A stretch of DNA of 15,917 nucleotides, taken from an uncultured Pseudomonadota bacterium. Its GTDB lineage: Bacteria; Pseudomonadota; Alphaproteobacteria; Rs-D84. How positions within the stretch are numbered: the stretch's first letter is position 1; every line of letters begins with the position of its first letter. The notes under the pieces were generated by a model. It ran no database searches. It was not told the origin of the DNA and saw nothing but the letters and a program-made list of their open reading frames with translations. Where the stretch lies: positions 1-15,917 of the forward strand of contig CACYQE010000004.1 of NCBI GenBank assembly GCA_902776515.1. Direction: 5' to 3'. A program made the position numbers and the translations under genes. This document shows, piece by piece, positions 15,494 through 15,917 of this stretch.

Positions 15494-15917
15494 TTGTATT
15501 TACCCTGGGCATTAAATTTAAGAATCATAACACGTGAAAATTCGCCGGGTAATAATACATCTACATCGGTATCGTTCTTTAATTTACCAACGTAAATATC
15601 AGGTGGTAAAATACCGCTTATGCCACTGGTTATTAATTTTACACCCTTGGAACCTTGGAATTTAGAATCACTAAAAAATCCAATATTTGGTGTATTCGAA
15701 CCGTTTCCATGTAAAAAACCAAACACATCAGAGCCCGCGATTCGGACCGCTATATTCGTTCCAGAATCAGTTAATGAACGAACACGCGAATAATCAACCC
15801 CAGAATCAATAACAACCCCAACCAATGTGTTATCAAAAGAAACAACAACCATTCCCTTGTCAATTCCGTCATTTTTACCACGGTTAATAACAAATGTTCG
15901 ATGATGTATCGCGGAAT
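15490..15917 (-). CDS. mreC: Rod-shape determining protein MreC, C-terminal part (5' end outside window)
   Basis: MreC is a bitopic protein whose periplasmic domain binds and activates PBP2. The frame stays open to the edge of the window, so the ATG at 15852 is internal; upstream of it the frame reads HHRTFVINRGKNDGIDKG, and then MVVVSFDNTLVGVVIDSGVDYSRVRSLTD. The pattern of Asn-(K/R)-Gly, DG(I/V)xxGM and a following LVGVV is the conserved core of the MreC beta-barrel domain. GNGSNTPNIGFF and the closing GKLKNDTDVDVLLPGEFSRVMILKF fit the second beta domain. About 141 residues are visible; the N-terminal membrane anchor and coiled coil are missing. mreB is expected further upstream, outside the window, together with the operon promoter. 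The stop overlaps the mreD start by 4 bases. Confidence 0.92.
   Translation of the reverse strand, partial: SAIHHRTFVINRGKNDGIDKGMVVVSFDNTLVGVVIDSGVDYSRVRSLTDSGTNIAVRIAGSDVFGFLHGNGSNTPNIGFFSDSKFQGSKGVKLITSGISGILPPDIYVGKLKNDTDVDVLLPGEFSRVMILKFNAQGKYK

Noticed and set aside
1285..15540. The palindrome CACGTG appears about 13 times by eye, far more than base composition would suggest.
   Set aside because: Every copy I checked lies in a gene in the same phase, NCA-CGT-G, i.e. a preferred NCA codon, the preferred Arg codon CGT, then a G-starting codon. Codon preference explains it without a binding or methylation motif.

Overview
The window is a 15.9 kb piece of a low-GC bacterial chromosome. The full set mreC-mreD-mrdA-rodA together with topA and dnaG points to a Gram-negative rod. 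The Rickettsiales-style virB3-virB4 pair, a zinc-ligand-free bL36 and the general AT-rich character suggest an uncultured alphaproteobacterium, possibly host-associated. This placement is an inference; there is no rRNA in the window to confirm it.

Layout, left to right. Positions 1-209 (+) hold the 3' end of an LrgB family membrane protein. Positions 227-5129 (-) hold a small accessory block: a virB3-like gene and a virB4 ATPase gene joined by a 1-base stop/start overlap, then a secreted protein with an HExxH zinc motif starting one base after virB4, then a separately promoted 489-residue protein of unknown function. Positions 5130-5439 form a 310-base AT-rich divergent intergenic region with six exact copies of TTCAACAA on the two strands, a 12-bp palindrome, a 10-bp hairpin and promoters facing both ways. 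Positions 5440-5577 (+) encode ribosomal protein bL36, followed by a clear intrinsic terminator. Positions 5635-6315 (-) encode a short, divergent SufD/SufB-like protein whose promoter lies inside the start of the opposing ychF gene and gives an almost leaderless mRNA. Positions 6343-8274 (+) encode YchF and a phosphate acetyl/butyryltransferase family protein.

Positions 8271-15917 (-) form one tightly packed operon, in transcription order mreC (cut by the window edge), mreD, mrdA (PBP2), rodA, topA, dnaG. Junctions are overlaps of 4 and 8 bases, gaps of 2 and 3 bases, and a 1-base overlap. The first four genes build the elongasome: MreC and MreD link the MreB scaffold to the transpeptidase PBP2 and the glycosyltransferase RodA. 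The last two place DNA topoisomerase I and primase under the same transcript, an arrangement that would couple replication functions to cell elongation.

The parts most worth a second look are the orphan VirB3-VirB4/HExxH block with its 489-residue neighbour, the repeat array in the 5.1-5.4 kb region, the stand-alone shortened SufD-like protein, and the orphan phosphotransacylase. I saw no tRNA, rRNA, CRISPR array, transposase or integrase.
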